A stretch of DNA of 64,000 nucleotides from Sutcliffiella horikoshii (GCF_002157855.1 NZ_CP020880.1:3472001-3536000), one strand, 5' to 3'. Counted from the first letter of the stretch, positions 25,494 to 35,405 are shown. Notes: generated from the letters alone by a model not told the origin. Numbers and translations: made by a program.

Positions 25494-25742
25494 ATGAAGT
25501 TAAGGAAGGAAGAAAAAGAACAACTGAGCGAAGCCATTGATCAGATGAATGAAAGTCTAGACAGGTTTATTGAATTTTATAATGAGTCAGAAGACGACAA
25601 ACCTATTATTTCATTCAATGATGAGGTAATACAGCTGATAGAAGCAGGAAAACAAAAATATGGGGAAGAAGCATTAACACAAAAGATTAATTCCATAGTG
25701 AAAGAAGTACTCTCTTTTATTTCCGCTGAGGATGAACGGTAG
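25494..25742 (+). CDS. mstX: Mistic-like protein upstream of YugO
   Basis: 82 residues. LRKEEKEQLSEAIDQMNESLDRFIEFYNESEDDKP is easily aligned with B. subtilis Mistic (MstX), and the stop codon directly abuts the yugO ATG, as in B. subtilis. Mistic is an unusual membrane-associating helical bundle that promotes channel insertion and biofilm potassium signalling. This copy lacks the first about 28 residues of the 110-residue B. subtilis form and matches the short natural homologues. Start ATG 25494 has agaggtga 7 nt upstream; GTG 25485 is also possible. Confidence 0.88.
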   Translation: MKLRKEEKEQLSEAIDQMNESLDRFIEFYNESEDDKPIISFNDEVIQLIEAGKQKYGEEALTQKINSIVKEVLSFISAEDER

Positions 25743-26753
25743 ATGGATAGAATCAAGGAACAGACTTCCCTCATTTTCAGGTTTGTACATTGGCCTTTAA
25801 TAGCAAGGATATTAGTCATTATTTTTGTCATAAATATTACTTTCGGATTTCTCATTCATTACATAGAACCAGCTGAATTCCCCTCTATTTTTGATGGAAT
25901 ATGGTGGGCGATTGTCACTACCGCAACTTTAGGCTATGGAGATTATGTTCCGGTTACTGTAACCGGAAGATCGTTAGCTATTATTCTCATATTATTTGGC
26001 ACAGGTTTTGTCACTACATATTTTGTATCACTGGCGGCTAGCGCCATCGCAACACAAAATGATTATTTGGAGGGCAAAGTGGATTATCGAGGATCTGAAC
26101 ATATTATCGTCATTGGTTGGAATGAACGGGTAAGAGAGACGTTACGGCAAATCAATTCTATGAGCAATAAACCACTATCTATCGTTTTAATTGATTCAAC
26201 ACTTGAGAAGAACCCCCTACATGATCAAAACGTACATTTTATTAAAGGAAACCCCTGTTATGATCAAACATTGCTTTCGGCCAATGTAAAGAGTGCCGGA
26301 TTTGTTGTCATTTCGGCGGATCAAAGCAAGGATGAAGTTCAAGCAGACATGAACTCTGTGTTAACGCTGCTTGCTGTAAAAGGGTTAAATCCAGATGTGT
26401 ATACAATCGCGGAAATCTTGACGTCTACACAAGTGATAAATGCTCAGCGTGCCGGAGCGGACGAAGTGATTCAAACCAATATGTTTACTAGTTATGTGAT
26501 GACTAACAGTATGATGTCAAATGGTATGTCCAATACATTGTTAACGATGTTAGATCAACTTAAGGGAAGCAAACTAAAGTATCTTGAGGTGGAAAAAGAT
26601 ATGATAGGAACAACATTTGAAAAATTGAGTAACCAGATGCTTCAGAAGAAAATCCTTCTCATCGGGATAAAAAGAAGAGGGGACACCATGGTCAACCCTC
26701 CTCTATACACGTTAATTCAAGCTGATGACTGTCTGCTTGTCATTAAAGATTAA
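25743..26753 (+). CDS. yugO: YugO-type potassium channel
   Basis: 336 residues. Two membrane segments (about 18-39 and 73-96) around a pore helix and the selectivity filter TLGYG at 62-66. The cytoplasmic RCK part starts at HIIVIGWNERVRETL (TrkA-N, residues 115 onward) and ends with a TrkA-C-like domain. In B. subtilis YugO releases K+ in electrical signalling of biofilms. It starts immediately after the mstX stop, so it depends on translational coupling. Converges on yugN with a 4-bp overlap. Confidence 0.93.
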   Translation: MDRIKEQTSLIFRFVHWPLIARILVIIFVINITFGFLIHYIEPAEFPSIFDGIWWAIVTTATLGYGDYVPVTVTGRSLAIILILFGTGFVTTYFVSLAASAIATQNDYLEGKVDYRGSEHIIVIGWNERVRETLRQINSMSNKPLSIVLIDSTLEKNPLHDQNVHFIKGNPCYDQTLLSANVKSAGFVVISADQSKDEVQADMNSVLTLLAVKGLNPDVYTIAEILTSTQVINAQRAGADEVIQTNMFTSYVMTNSMMSNGMSNTLLTMLDQLKGSKLKYLEVEKDMIGTTFEKLSNQMLQKKILLIGIKRRGDTMVNPPLYTLIQADDCLLVIKD

Positions 26754-27157
26754 TCTCTGCCAAGCACTGCTTCTAATTCATGTACAAGTGTATGACCTAG
26801 TTCTATAAATTCTTTTGGAAAAGTGGCATCTGGATCTTCTGGTTCTGAGAATTGGTCAAATGATGCCGTTCTGTTCCATACATGTACATTGTCATCTATT
26901 CCAATCTGGTATTTGTGTGAGAGCAAGAACGGTCTGCCAAGCTCCACTGTGGTCCCTTGTGAATCCAATTGGCCGTCCACAGATTGGAATGGGACTCTCA
27001 AGAATTGATATCCGACTTCATCATCTATTTTGTAGTCGAAATAGCCGTGGTCATAGTCCCAGTTTCCTCCGATGGAATATCCGATGGCTTTAAGTTCCTG
27101 CTCTAATTTATACAATTGAAACTCCGCACCTTCGATTTTTGAAGGAATAGGAATCAT
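26750..27157 (-). CDS. yugN: YugN-like protein
   Basis: 135 residues from ATG 27157 (aaggaggg upstream; the frame extends further without a ribosome site). Soluble alpha/beta protein. Segments LEQELKAIGYSIGGNWDYDHGYFDYKID and YQFLRVPF match the YugN family seen at the same place in B. subtilis. Function unknown. It overlaps the 3' end of yugO in convergent layout. Confidence 0.88.
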   Translation of the reverse strand: MIPIPSKIEGAEFQLYKLEQELKAIGYSIGGNWDYDHGYFDYKIDDEVGYQFLRVPFQSVDGQLDSQGTTVELGRPFLLSHKYQIGIDDNVHVWNRTASFDQFSEPEDPDATFPKEFIELGHTLVHELEAVLGRD

Positions 27158-27214
27158 AGCAATCCCTCCTTTTATATGGGTAGGTTTCCCCATGGAGGTG
27201 TTTTCATGCATATC

Positions 27215-27263
27215 AAAAAGGGATAGTTCTGGACCTGATGGTCGTAGAACTATCCCTTTTTAG
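27215..27263. terminator. Bidirectional intrinsic terminator downstream of pgi
   Basis: A 16-bp perfect stem (aaaaagggatagttct / agaactatcccttttt) with a 15-nt loop. It can end pgi transcripts on the minus strand and plus-strand read-through from yugO. Confidence 0.85.
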
Positions 27264-27266
27264 ACG

Positions 27267-27453
27267 CCGCTGTTGCTTTCCGCAAATGGCTTCGCTTTCC
27301 TAGGGGCGGTGCTTGAGCCTCCTCACTTCGTTGCGGTGTCTCAAGCTACCGCTATCTCCCTCAGGACAAGGAAGGCTCCGGCAGCGATACATCGCACGAA
27401 GAAAATGCGTAGCATTTTCGAGGAGTCTTCGCCTTTTGCTCCAAGCAACAGCT
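27267..27453. repeat. RE4, enlarged palindromic element
   Basis: 187 bp, same orientation as RE2. It contains an extra segment of about 58 bp compared with RE2 (about 27366-27423), which holds a perfect hairpin gaaaatgc-gta-gcattttc. Outer ends gctgttgc / gcaacagc are perfect inverted repeats. Confidence 0.85.
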
Positions 27454-27482
27454 ATGGTGTCCAAAATCCAATATTTATTTGT

Positions 27483-28832
27483 TTATTTTAATCGTTTTTC
27501 TAGTTCTGCTTTGACTTCCTCGAATCCAGGTTTGCCAAGAAGTGCGAACATGTTTACTTTGTATGCTTCCACTCCCGGTTGGTCAAATGGATTTACTCCA
27601 AGAAGGTAACCGCTCATAGCGCATGCTTTTTCAAAGAAGTAAACAAGGTAACCGAATGTGTATGCGTCCATTGCAGGGATGTTAACCACAAGGTTTGGCA
27701 CTCCTCCATCTGTGTGGGCAAGGAGTGTTCCTTCATATGCTTTTGTGTTTACAAAATCAACTGTTTCCCCAGCAAGGTAGTTTAGGCCATCCAAATCAGC
27801 CGCTTCTTCCTCTACTGTCAACTCATGACGAGGAGTGTCTACTTTGATAATTGTTTCGAAAAGATCTCGACGCCCTTCTTGTACATATTGACCCATTGAA
27901 TGAAGGTCTGTTGAGAAGTTGGCAGACGCTGGGAAGATACCTTTTTGGTCTTTCCCTTCGCTCTCACCGAATAGTTGCTTCCACCATTCAGAGAAGTATT
28001 GAAGCCCTGGTTCATAGTTGATCAGCATTTCAATCGTTTTACCTTTGTTGTATAGGACATTACGAACGGCTGCGTATTGATATGCAGGATTTTCTTCCAA
28101 CTCAGATGTAGAGAAGTCACGGCTTGCATCTGCAGCACCTTTCATCATTGCTTCGATATCCGCTCCTGAAACCGCGATCGGCAATAAACCTACTGCCGTA
28201 AGGACGGAATAGCGTCCTCCTACATCATCAGGAATAATAAAGGACTCATAGCCTTCTTCCGTTGCCAGAGTTTTTAAAGCTCCACGTGCTTTGTCTGTTG
28301 TAGCGTAAATACGTTTACGGGCTTCTTCCTTCCCGTATTTTTCTTCTAAAATTTTACGGAAGATACGGAAAGCCAATGCCGGCTCTGTCGTAGTACCAGA
28401 TTTAGAAATTACGTTGATTGAGAAGTCTTTTCCTTCTAGAAGGTCCATCAAATCTCTCATGTAAGTTGAACTGATGTTATTCCCAACAAACACAACCTGA
28501 GGAGTTTTTCGTTGCTCCTTTGTTAGAGCATTGTAGAAAGAATGATTTAACATTTCCAAGGCAGCTCGTGCACCAAGGTATGATCCGCCGATACCTACTA
28601 CTAACAAAATGTCTGAATCGTTTTTGATTTTCTCTGCACTTTTTACAATTCGTGCAAACTCTTCTTTGTCGTAATCTGTAGGCAGGTCAATCCAACCAAG
28701 GTAATCATTTCCCGCGCCAGTTTTTTCATGTAATGAATGATGGGCAACCTTTACCGCATCACGTAAGTATGTAATTTCATGTTCGCCGAAAAAAGATAAT
28801 GCCTTTTTATAATCAAAGCGAATATGTGTCAT
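27483..28832 (-). CDS. pgi: Glucose-6-phosphate isomerase
   Basis: 449 residues from ATG 28832 (tggagg upstream). PGI signatures: [16 protein letters not shown] near residue 75, [16 protein letters not shown] near 135, and [20 protein letters not shown] near 280. Catalytic Glu and His lie in the usual places. It interconverts glucose 6-phosphate and fructose 6-phosphate in glycolysis. Same locus as in B. subtilis. Element RE4 lies between its stop and its terminator, so RE4 is in the pgi 3' untranslated region. Confidence 0.95.
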   Translation of the reverse strand: MTHIRFDYKKALSFFGEHEITYLRDAVKVAHHSLHEKTGAGNDYLGWIDLPTDYDKEEFARIVKSAEKIKNDSDILLVVGIGGSYLGARAALEMLNHSFYNALTKEQRKTPQVVFVGNNISSTYMRDLMDLLEGKDFSINVISKSGTTTEPALAFRIFRKILEEKYGKEEARKRIYATTDKARGALKTLATEEGYESFIIPDDVGGRYSVLTAVGLLPIAVSGADIEAMMKGAADASRDFSTSELEENPAYQYAAVRNVLYNKGKTIEMLINYEPGLQYFSEWWKQLFGESEGKDQKGIFPASANFSTDLHSMGQYVQEGRRDLFETIIKVDTPRHELTVEEEAADLDGLNYLAGETVDFVNTKAYEGTLLAHTDGGVPNLVVNIPAMDAYTFGYLVYFFEKACAMSGYLLGVNPFDQPGVEAYKVNMFALLGKPGFEEVKAELEKRLK

Positions 28833-28973
28833 ATATAATAACCTCCATAAAAACATATTTGCATGCCAATTTTCACTTTACATAATACTGTCCGATAATT
28901 CAAGGATTCCCCTCCCCTGTAAGCGGATACAAATAAAATATTTCATTTCCACTCGCTTACTCTCACAAGAAAA

Positions 28974-28997
28974 CGGCTATACATAGTGTATAACCGC
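28974..28997 (-). terminator. Intrinsic terminator of the small membrane-protein gene
   Basis: Stem cggctataca / tgtataaccg with a 3-nt loop, then TTTTC on the minus strand. Confidence 0.75.
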
Positions 28998-29023
28998 TCT
29001 CCTTTTTCGCTTTGTCTTCACCA

Positions 29024-29272
29024 TCAAGTCGGTTCGACTTCGATTTCTTCATTTTCCTTTTTTGCCACTACAATTCGGATATATTCCCGTGGCTTAAATG
29101 GTTGGATGACATTCGAGCTTCCCTGTTGATTAGATCCAATAAGCACAATGGAGGGATCTCCATTGTAATACTGGTCCACATAATCTCTTTTTTGCTCAAC
29201 GCTCAACCACCATGCACCAGCAAATAAAGTAGAAAATATGGATAGTGCAACAGCCGCTTTTCTTTTCACCAT
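29024..29272 (-). CDS. Small signal-anchored protein of unknown function
   Basis: 82 residues from ATG 29272 (aggtgg 8 nt upstream). One N-terminal hydrophobic segment (AAVALSIFSTLFAGAWWL) follows a basic start, and the rest is extracytoplasmic, ending in an acidic tail ENEEIEVEPT. No cleavage site or family is evident. Position between pgi and mrp corresponds to the yugM neighbourhood in B. subtilis, but similarity to YugM was not established. Confidence 0.6.
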   Translation of the reverse strand: MVKRKAAVALSIFSTLFAGAWWLSVEQKRDYVDQYYNGDPSIVLIGSNQQGSSNVIQPFKPREYIRIVVAKKENEEIEVEPT

Positions 29273-29612
29273 ATCTACCACCACCTATGACTAGGATGGC
29301 TAAAATATCGACATTTTATGCAGTTGGAAAAATATTTTTTAGACCTGTTTTGACTAGTTTCTATCATATTTAATATGCAGGACAAAATCGGTCCATACTA
29401 ACAAACAGTAAGGATGCAAGCGGTTATGATTTAGTATATAATTTGATTTAGTAATTTTTCTATACAAATAATAATTCCTTTTTACACGTAACAAGGCAGG
29501 TACCAACCGGATAGAGTGACACTATCTTAGAGAAAAATGGTATTTGGCGTTGTTTTCTTATGTTTAGAAGGGAAGACTATTATTTATAGAAGAAACAGAG
29601 GAGGTTTGTGTC
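29273..29612. promoter_or_regulatory. Divergent promoter region upstream of the mrp operon
   Basis: About 340 bp without a gene. A tataat hexamer near 29434-29439 lacks a convincing -35. A small hairpin (gatag/ctatc) lies near 29511-29526, about 90 bp before mrpA. No known riboswitch class was recognised. Confidence 0.4.
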
Positions 29613-32024
29613 TTGTCACTGATTCATTTAGTGATTTTATCGCCTTTCTTGTTGGCGATTCTTGTGCCTTTTGCGCATAAGTATTTCAAAAGCATACATA
29701 CTGGGTGGTTTGTATTTGTATTGCCACTCTTTTTGTTCATTTACTTTCTCCAATTCTTAAGCACCACCATGAACGGGGAAACATACACAAGCACCATGAA
29801 GTGGATTCCTTCCATCGGGATAGATTTCGCTGTTTACTTAGATGGCCTAGGACTGCTCTTTGCCTTGCTAATAACAGGTATCGGTGCCTTGGTCGTTCTT
29901 TACTCCATTTATTATTTATCTAAAGAAAAAGAAGCGTTAAATACTTTTTATGTATACCTACTCATGTTTATGGGTGCAATGCTAGGGGTTGTACTTTCGG
30001 ACAATCTACTTGTTATGTATTCCTTCTGGGAATTGACTAGTATTTCTTCCTTCCTGTTAATCAGTTACTGGTACCATCGCGAAAAATCCCGCTATGGTGC
30101 ACAGAAGTCTATGCTGATCACAGTGTTTGGCGGACTGGCAATGCTCGCTGGAATCATCCTCTTATATTTAATGACTGGGTCGTTCAGCATTCGAGAAAAC
30201 ATCGCAAACGTTGATGTTATCACCAGTCATGAACTATTTGTACCGGCACTTCTTTTATTTTTGCTTGGTGCCTTCACAAAATCAGCCCAATTCCCATTTC
30301 ATATTTGGTTGCCGGACGCAATGGAAGCACCGACACCTGTCAGTGCGTACTTACATTCCGCTACCATGGTTAAGGCGGGTATTTATCTTGTAGCTCGTAT
30401 GAGTCCTGTCTTTGCAGGTGCTCCGGAATGGTTCTGGCTTGTATCAGGATTCGGTATTGTGACCTTATTCTGGGGATCATTTTCTGCCGTTAAACAAACC
30501 GATTTGAAAGCAATATTGGCTTTCTCCACTGTCAGTCAACTAGGATTGATTATGTCCTTGCTAGGTATTGGAAGTGCAGCTGCACATTATGACTACATTG
30601 GGGAAAATGCTTATACGATTGCAACCCTTGCAGCGGTGTTCCATTTAATCAATCATGCAACCTTTAAAGGAAGCTTGTTCATGGTTGTCGGGATTGTCGA
30701 TCACGAAACCGGGACTCGTGATATACGAAAGCTTGGCGGTTTGATGAACTTAATGCCTATAACTTTCACTCTGGCAATAATCGGGGCATTCTCGATGGCT
30801 GGCTTGCCTCCTTTTAACGGATTCTTGAGTAAAGAGATGTTCTTTACCGGGATGTTGCAAGCATTAGAGATAGGTGCTTGGAATATGGAAACGCTCGGTA
30901 TGATTTTCCCAGTGCTTGCCTGGGTTGCAAGTGTCTTCACATTTATCTATAGCATGATTTTAGTGTTCAAAACCTTTACAGGGAAATACCAGCCTGAGAA
31001 GATGGATAAAAAACCGCATGAGGCACCAATTGGCATGCTTATCCCGCCAATCATCCTGGCTTCATTAGTTGTTATTTTCGGTTTCTTCCCAATGTTGTTA
31101 AAAGGGGTTATCGAACCTGCACTATATTCTATTCTTCCATCAAATGTTCTATCTGTGGAAGTGAAAATTTATCATTGGCACGGCTTTAATACAGAGTTGT
31201 TTATGACGATCGGAGTAATTCTTGTAGGTGTTCTTCTCTATCTTACAGTTGCCAAATGGGGGAAAATATACGATTGGTTCCCACAAAGGCTTACACTTAA
31301 CAAATTGTATGATGGTGGGTTAGTCGCACTGGACAGGGGTTCATCTGCATTCACTAGATTGCCCATGACAGGCTTTATCCGTGACTACCTTGTTATGATT
31401 TTTGGATTCATGATTATATTGCTTGGAGCTCTGCTGTTCTTCACCGATGCATTTAATGTAAATCTAACTAATGTCGCGCCTGTTGGGATTTATGAAGTGA
31501 TTTTAGCCGTTGTTATGGTCATTTCAGCTGTAACCATTCTATTTGTAAAATCTAGACTAGCGGCTATCATTGCACTTGGTGCAGTCGGATATTCTATGTC
31601 CCTGTTTTTCGTATTGTTTAGAGCACCGGATTTGGCATTAACTCAATTAGTTATTGAAACAGTTTCGGTGGCGTTGTTCTTGTTGTGTTTCTATCACCTT
31701 CCAGAGCTATCAAAGAAGATGGACAAACTTCGCTTTAAAGTGACGAATTTCATCATTTCATTAGGTGTTGGTCTTATTGTCATCTTTATCGGCCTTTCCG
31801 TTAACAGCTCAAAGTTGTTCGAATCAATTTCTAGTTATTTTGAGGCTGCTTCTTATAAAGAGGCTGGCGGAAAAAACATGGTTAACGTAATTCTCGTTGA
31901 CTTCCGTGGCTTTGATACATTATTTGAAATTGCCGTACTTACCATAGCCGCATTTGGTATTTACGCTATGATTAAGCTAAGACTTGCAGATAAGAAGGGA
32001 GGAGTAAAAGGTGAAAGTAAATGA
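29613..32024 (+). CDS. mrpA: MrpA, large subunit of the Mrp Na+/H+ antiporter
   Basis: 803 residues, about 20 membrane segments. The N-terminal two thirds are homologous to NuoL of complex I: SFWELTSISSFLLI with its key Glu, and GAFTKSAQFPFHIWLPDAMEAP with its key Lys. The C-terminal part is MrpA-specific (ALGAVGYSMSLFFVLFRAPDLALTQ), akin to DUF4040/NuoJ. It exchanges Na+ for H+ together with MrpB-G. Start is TTG with gaggagg 8 nt upstream. First gene of the seven-gene operon; its 3' end overlaps mrpB by 14 bp. Confidence 0.95.
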   Translation: MSLIHLVILSPFLLAILVPFAHKYFKSIHTGWFVFVLPLFLFIYFLQFLSTTMNGETYTSTMKWIPSIGIDFAVYLDGLGLLFALLITGIGALVVLYSIYYLSKEKEALNTFYVYLLMFMGAMLGVVLSDNLLVMYSFWELTSISSFLLISYWYHREKSRYGAQKSMLITVFGGLAMLAGIILLYLMTGSFSIRENIANVDVITSHELFVPALLLFLLGAFTKSAQFPFHIWLPDAMEAPTPVSAYLHSATMVKAGIYLVARMSPVFAGAPEWFWLVSGFGIVTLFWGSFSAVKQTDLKAILAFSTVSQLGLIMSLLGIGSAAAHYDYIGENAYTIATLAAVFHLINHATFKGSLFMVVGIVDHETGTRDIRKLGGLMNLMPITFTLAIIGAFSMAGLPPFNGFLSKEMFFTGMLQALEIGAWNMETLGMIFPVLAWVASVFTFIYSMILVFKTFTGKYQPEKMDKKPHEAPIGMLIPPIILASLVVIFGFFPMLLKGVIEPALYSILPSNVLSVEVKIYHWHGFNTELFMTIGVILVGVLLYLTVAKWGKIYDWFPQRLTLNKLYDGGLVALDRGSSAFTRLPMTGFIRDYLVMIFGFMIILLGALLFFTDAFNVNLTNVAPVGIYEVILAVVMVISAVTILFVKSRLAAIIALGAVGYSMSLFFVLFRAPDLALTQLVIETVSVALFLLCFYHLPELSKKMDKLRFKVTNFIISLGVGLIVIFIGLSVNSSKLFESISSYFEAASYKEAGGKNMVNVILVDFRGFDTLFEIAVLTIAAFGIYAMIKLRLADKKGGVKGESK

Positions 32025-32433
32025 TTTAATCTTACAAACCACCACTACCCTTTTAACGTTTATCATCTTAATCTTCTCGGTCTATCTTTTCTTTGCCGGA
32101 CACTACACTCCAGGCGGAGGATTTATCGGAGGGTTGATGACAGCTGCTGCTCTGGTGCTACTTTTACTTGCTTTTGACAAAAAAACCGTACAAAAAGCAC
32201 TACCATTCAACTATCTATCGATTGCAGCTGTGGGATTAATGATATCCATCATTACAGGGGTCATTGCTCTTTTCTTTGATGTACCTTTTCTAACTCATAC
32301 CTTTGGTTATGTGGAGTTGCCCTTACTCGGGGAAACTGCACTAACTTCTACTTTACCGTTTGATTTGGGTGTATATTTAGTAGTGGTAGGGATTGCAATG
32401 ACCATTATTCAAACGATAGGAGAGAGTGAATAA
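32011..32433 (+). CDS. mrpB: MrpB
   Basis: 140 residues, four membrane segments. GHYTPGGGFIGGLMTAAALVL is the MrpB signature with its conserved Pro-Gly-Gly-Gly-Phe. Start GTG has ggagg 8 nt upstream and lies within the mrpA end. Essential structural subunit of the antiporter. Confidence 0.95.
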   Translation: MKVNDLILQTTTTLLTFIILIFSVYLFFAGHYTPGGGFIGGLMTAAALVLLLLAFDKKTVQKALPFNYLSIAAVGLMISIITGVIALFFDVPFLTHTFGYVELPLLGETALTSTLPFDLGVYLVVVGIAMTIIQTIGESE

Positions 32434-32774
32434 TGGAGATTATCATGACTATCGTAGCGGGGGTACTAATTGCAACCGCTACTTACCTAATGTTATCCCG
32501 AAGCATTTTACGTATTATAATCGGAACAGCACTATTATCCCACGGAGCCCATTTGTTGTTATTGACCATGGGGGGATTAAAAAGAGGAGCTGCACCTTTA
32601 CTTGGCCAAGAAGCAGATGCATATACCGACCCGTTGCCTCAAGCTTTAATATTAACGGCAATCGTTATTGCATTTGGTGTCACTTCCTTTATATTAGTTC
32701 TTGCCTATAGGGCTTACCAGGAACTAAAAACAGATGATATGGATCAATTAAGGGGAAATGAAAATCATGAATAA
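32433..32774 (+). CDS. mrpC: MrpC (NuoK-like)
   Basis: 113 residues, three membrane segments, homologous to NuoK of complex I (LSRSILRIIIGTALLSHGAHLLLL). TAATG overlap with mrpB shows translational coupling. It ends inside the start of mrpD. Confidence 0.95.
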   Translation: MEIIMTIVAGVLIATATYLMLSRSILRIIIGTALLSHGAHLLLLTMGGLKRGAAPLLGQEADAYTDPLPQALILTAIVIAFGVTSFILVLAYRAYQELKTDDMDQLRGNENHE

Positions 32775-34248
32775 CTTAGTTATATTACCGATACTGATCC
32801 CTTTAATCACCGCAACACTATTATTGCTCATACCTAAAAAGGTGAAGCTTCAAAAAGTGATCAGCGTCATTTCGTTAACAGCTACAACCATTGCAGCAAT
32901 GGTTCTTGTACATACTGTATATCTTAATGGCATTCAAACATTGGAAATAGGAAGTTGGAGGCCGCCATTTGGCATCGTGCTCGTAGCTGACATGTTTGCC
33001 TCCCTCCTTGTACTAACTGGTGTGATTGTGAGTTTCACTTGCGTCCTTTTCTCCTTTCGTAATATTGGGAAGGACAGAGAGAACTTTTTCTTCTATGCTT
33101 TTACACAATTTTTGATCACAGGGGTTATGGGAGCATTTCTTACAGGCGACCTGTTCAACCTGTTCGTATTCTTTGAGGTAATGCTAATGTCCTCCTATGC
33201 TTTGATAGTATTAGGTGGAACTAGAATTCAACTTAGAGAGTCTATCAAATATCTATTGGTTAACATTATCTCCTCTGCTTTATTTGTAATAGCCCTAGCG
33301 TATTTATACGGATTAGTAGGGACACTGAATATGGCAGATGTGTCGAGTAAGATTGCACAATCCGGTCAAACGGATATTGTGACAGTAGTGGCCATTCTTT
33401 TCTTAATCGTATTCGGATTAAAAGGTGGAATTTTCCCATTATACTTTTGGCTGCCTGGATCCTATCAGGCGCCACCATACGCCATTACTGCCATTTTTGG
33501 TGCTTTGTTAACAAAAGTCGGTGTATATTCCATCTATAGAATATTCACGTTGATTTTTTATCACGAGCCGCAAATTACTCATCAAATTATTGCTGCTTTG
33601 GCCATCATCACCATCCTTATTGGTGCTATCGGAGCAATCGCTTATTGGGATGTTAAGAAAATATTGATTTATAATATTGTCACAGCAGTGGGAGTCATCA
33701 TTTACGGAATCGCCATTGCTACTGAAACAGGTTATGCAGGCGGGATTTATTATCTTGTTCATGATATGGTCATAAAAGGAGCCCTGTTTTTATTGGCAGG
33801 AGCGATGTTTACCATAACAGGGACGGATAATATAAAAAAAATGGGTGGAATGATTAAACGTCATCCACTATTAGGATGGATGTTCTTCACCGCATGCCTG
33901 GCGCTTGCAGGAATTCCTCCTCTAAGCGGGTTCGTTGGAAAAATCCTTCTCGCTCAAGGCGGTTTAGAACAGGAACATTATATCTTCGTAGGAGTCATGC
34001 TTTTCAGTAGTTTGCTGGTATTGTATTCCGTAATGAAGATATTCATGAACTGTTTCTTTAGGGAAGAAGTATTAAGTCCAAAAGAAGAAAAAGGTACAAC
34101 CAAGGGCCTTGTTTATCCTTCAGTCATTTTGATCGCACTCTCTGCTTTCCTTGGTCTAGGAGCAGAATTCGTATATCCATACGTTTTTGAGGCGGCAGAA
34201 ACATTGATGGATCCATCCATCTATATCCAAGCAGTTTTAAAGGAGTAG
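32767..34248 (+). CDS. mrpD: MrpD (NuoM/N-like)
   Basis: 493 residues, about 14 membrane segments. NuoM-like motifs FFEVMLMSSYALI (key Glu) and GLKGGIFPLYFWLPGSYQAPP (key Lys) are intact. ATG 32767 is preferred (aagggg 9-11 nt upstream); ATG 32758 is too near that site. Overlaps the mrpC stop by 8 bp. With MrpA it forms the proton and sodium paths. Confidence 0.95.
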   Translation: MNNLVILPILIPLITATLLLLIPKKVKLQKVISVISLTATTIAAMVLVHTVYLNGIQTLEIGSWRPPFGIVLVADMFASLLVLTGVIVSFTCVLFSFRNIGKDRENFFFYAFTQFLITGVMGAFLTGDLFNLFVFFEVMLMSSYALIVLGGTRIQLRESIKYLLVNIISSALFVIALAYLYGLVGTLNMADVSSKIAQSGQTDIVTVVAILFLIVFGLKGGIFPLYFWLPGSYQAPPYAITAIFGALLTKVGVYSIYRIFTLIFYHEPQITHQIIAALAIITILIGAIGAIAYWDVKKILIYNIVTAVGVIIYGIAIATETGYAGGIYYLVHDMVIKGALFLLAGAMFTITGTDNIKKMGGMIKRHPLLGWMFFTACLALAGIPPLSGFVGKILLAQGGLEQEHYIFVGVMLFSSLLVLYSVMKIFMNCFFREEVLSPKEEKGTTKGLVYPSVILIALSAFLGLGAEFVYPYVFEAAETLMDPSIYIQAVLKE

Positions 34249-34254
34249 TTTCGC

Positions 34255-34731
34255 ATGGCTTTTCAAATTTTGATAAATGTAGTTATTGCATTCAGTTGGA
34301 TGTTTCTTAAAAACCAATGGGCCTTTCCCGACTTTATCATTGGGTACTTCTGGGGGCTTGTTATCTTATTTTTAATGAGAAGGTTTCTTCCCGGACGGTT
34401 TTATTTTGAACGGGTGCTGGCAGCCGGAAGACTATTTTTCCTGTTTTTGCGGGAACTTGTTCTTGCAAATGTACAAGTAATTCGTGATATTTTGCGACCT
34501 AAACTAAAAATTGAACCGGGAATTTTCGCGATGCCGACAGAGCTGAAAAGTGAATGGGAAATCACATTGCTATCCCTATTAATAACTTTAACTCCAGGTA
34601 CATTGGTAATGGATATTTCTGATGATAATAAGATTCTCTATATTCATGCCATGAATATCCCAGATGCAGATCAGGCAGTAGCAGAGATAAAAAACACCTT
34701 TGAAAAAGCTATCATGGAGGTGACCCGTTAA
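34255..34731 (+). CDS. mrpE: MrpE
   Basis: 158 residues. Two membrane segments near the N-terminus and a cytoplasmic domain. LKIEPGIFAMPTELKSEWEITLLSLLITLTPGT is the MrpE signature. Needed for assembly of the antiporter complex. RBS aaggag 9 nt upstream. Confidence 0.94.
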   Translation: MAFQILINVVIAFSWMFLKNQWAFPDFIIGYFWGLVILFLMRRFLPGRFYFERVLAAGRLFFLFLRELVLANVQVIRDILRPKLKIEPGIFAMPTELKSEWEITLLSLLITLTPGTLVMDISDDNKILYIHAMNIPDADQAVAEIKNTFEKAIMEVTR

Positions 34732-35027
34732 TGATTGAAAGCACATTTGACTTATTGCTATCCATCAGCTTAATTATCATCTCCATCGCAACTTTAGGAC
34801 TTGTTTACCGAGTTATCAAAGGTCCTTCCGTACCAGACCGTGTAATGGCATTAGATTCTATTGGAATCAATCTAATTGCCATTACAGCCATCACCTCTAT
34901 CATGTTAAGAACAGATGCCTTCTTAGAAGTTATCCTTTTATTAGGGGTCATTGCTTTTGTAGGTACCGTCGCGTTTTCTAAATTTCTGCAAAAAGGAGAG
35001 ATAATCGAGTATGACAGAGACAATTAA
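34731..35027 (+). CDS. mrpF: MrpF
   Basis: 98 residues, three membrane segments. GPSVPDRVMALDSIG is the conserved MrpF loop. TAATG overlap with mrpE. Confidence 0.94.
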   Translation: MIESTFDLLLSISLIIISIATLGLVYRVIKGPSVPDRVMALDSIGINLIAITAITSIMLRTDAFLEVILLLGVIAFVGTVAFSKFLQKGEIIEYDRDN

Positions 35028-35403
35028 CATATTCATTGGCATTGTCGTACTGCTAGGTTCTCTTCTAAGCTTAGTAACGACCATCGGCTTAATTAGACTA
35101 CCGGATGTTTATACACGCAGTCACGCAGCCTCCAAGAGCGCCACACTTGGTGTCTTGTTGATTCTAGTTGGTGCCTTACTATATTTCTGGTTTGCAGACA
35201 ATTATTTTAGTGCACGCTTGGTACTTGGGATCGTATTTGTCTTTATTACAGCTCCTGTTGCAGGTCACCTCATATCAAGAGCAGCCTATTATACAAACGT
35301 TCCTCTTTGGGGAGAGACAGTTCAGGACGATTTAAAGACAAAAGAGCGACCTAAAACAAAGAAGGAAGTAGAAAAAAGACAAAAGGTCCACACTGAGGCA
35401 TAA
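35011..35403 (+). CDS. mrpG: MrpG
   Basis: 130 residues, three membrane segments and a basic C-terminal tail. GLIRLPDVYTRSHAASKSATLG is the MrpG signature. Overlaps mrpF by 17 bp. Last gene of the operon, followed by a strong terminator. Confidence 0.94.
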   Translation: MTETINIFIGIVVLLGSLLSLVTTIGLIRLPDVYTRSHAASKSATLGVLLILVGALLYFWFADNYFSARLVLGIVFVFITAPVAGHLISRAAYYTNVPLWGETVQDDLKTKERPKTKKEVEKRQKVHTEA

Positions 35404-35405
35404 AC

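Noticed and set aside
29509-29526. Riboswitch or cation-sensing leader before mrpA
   Set aside because: Only a 5-bp hairpin is visible; no conserved riboswitch core was recognised.
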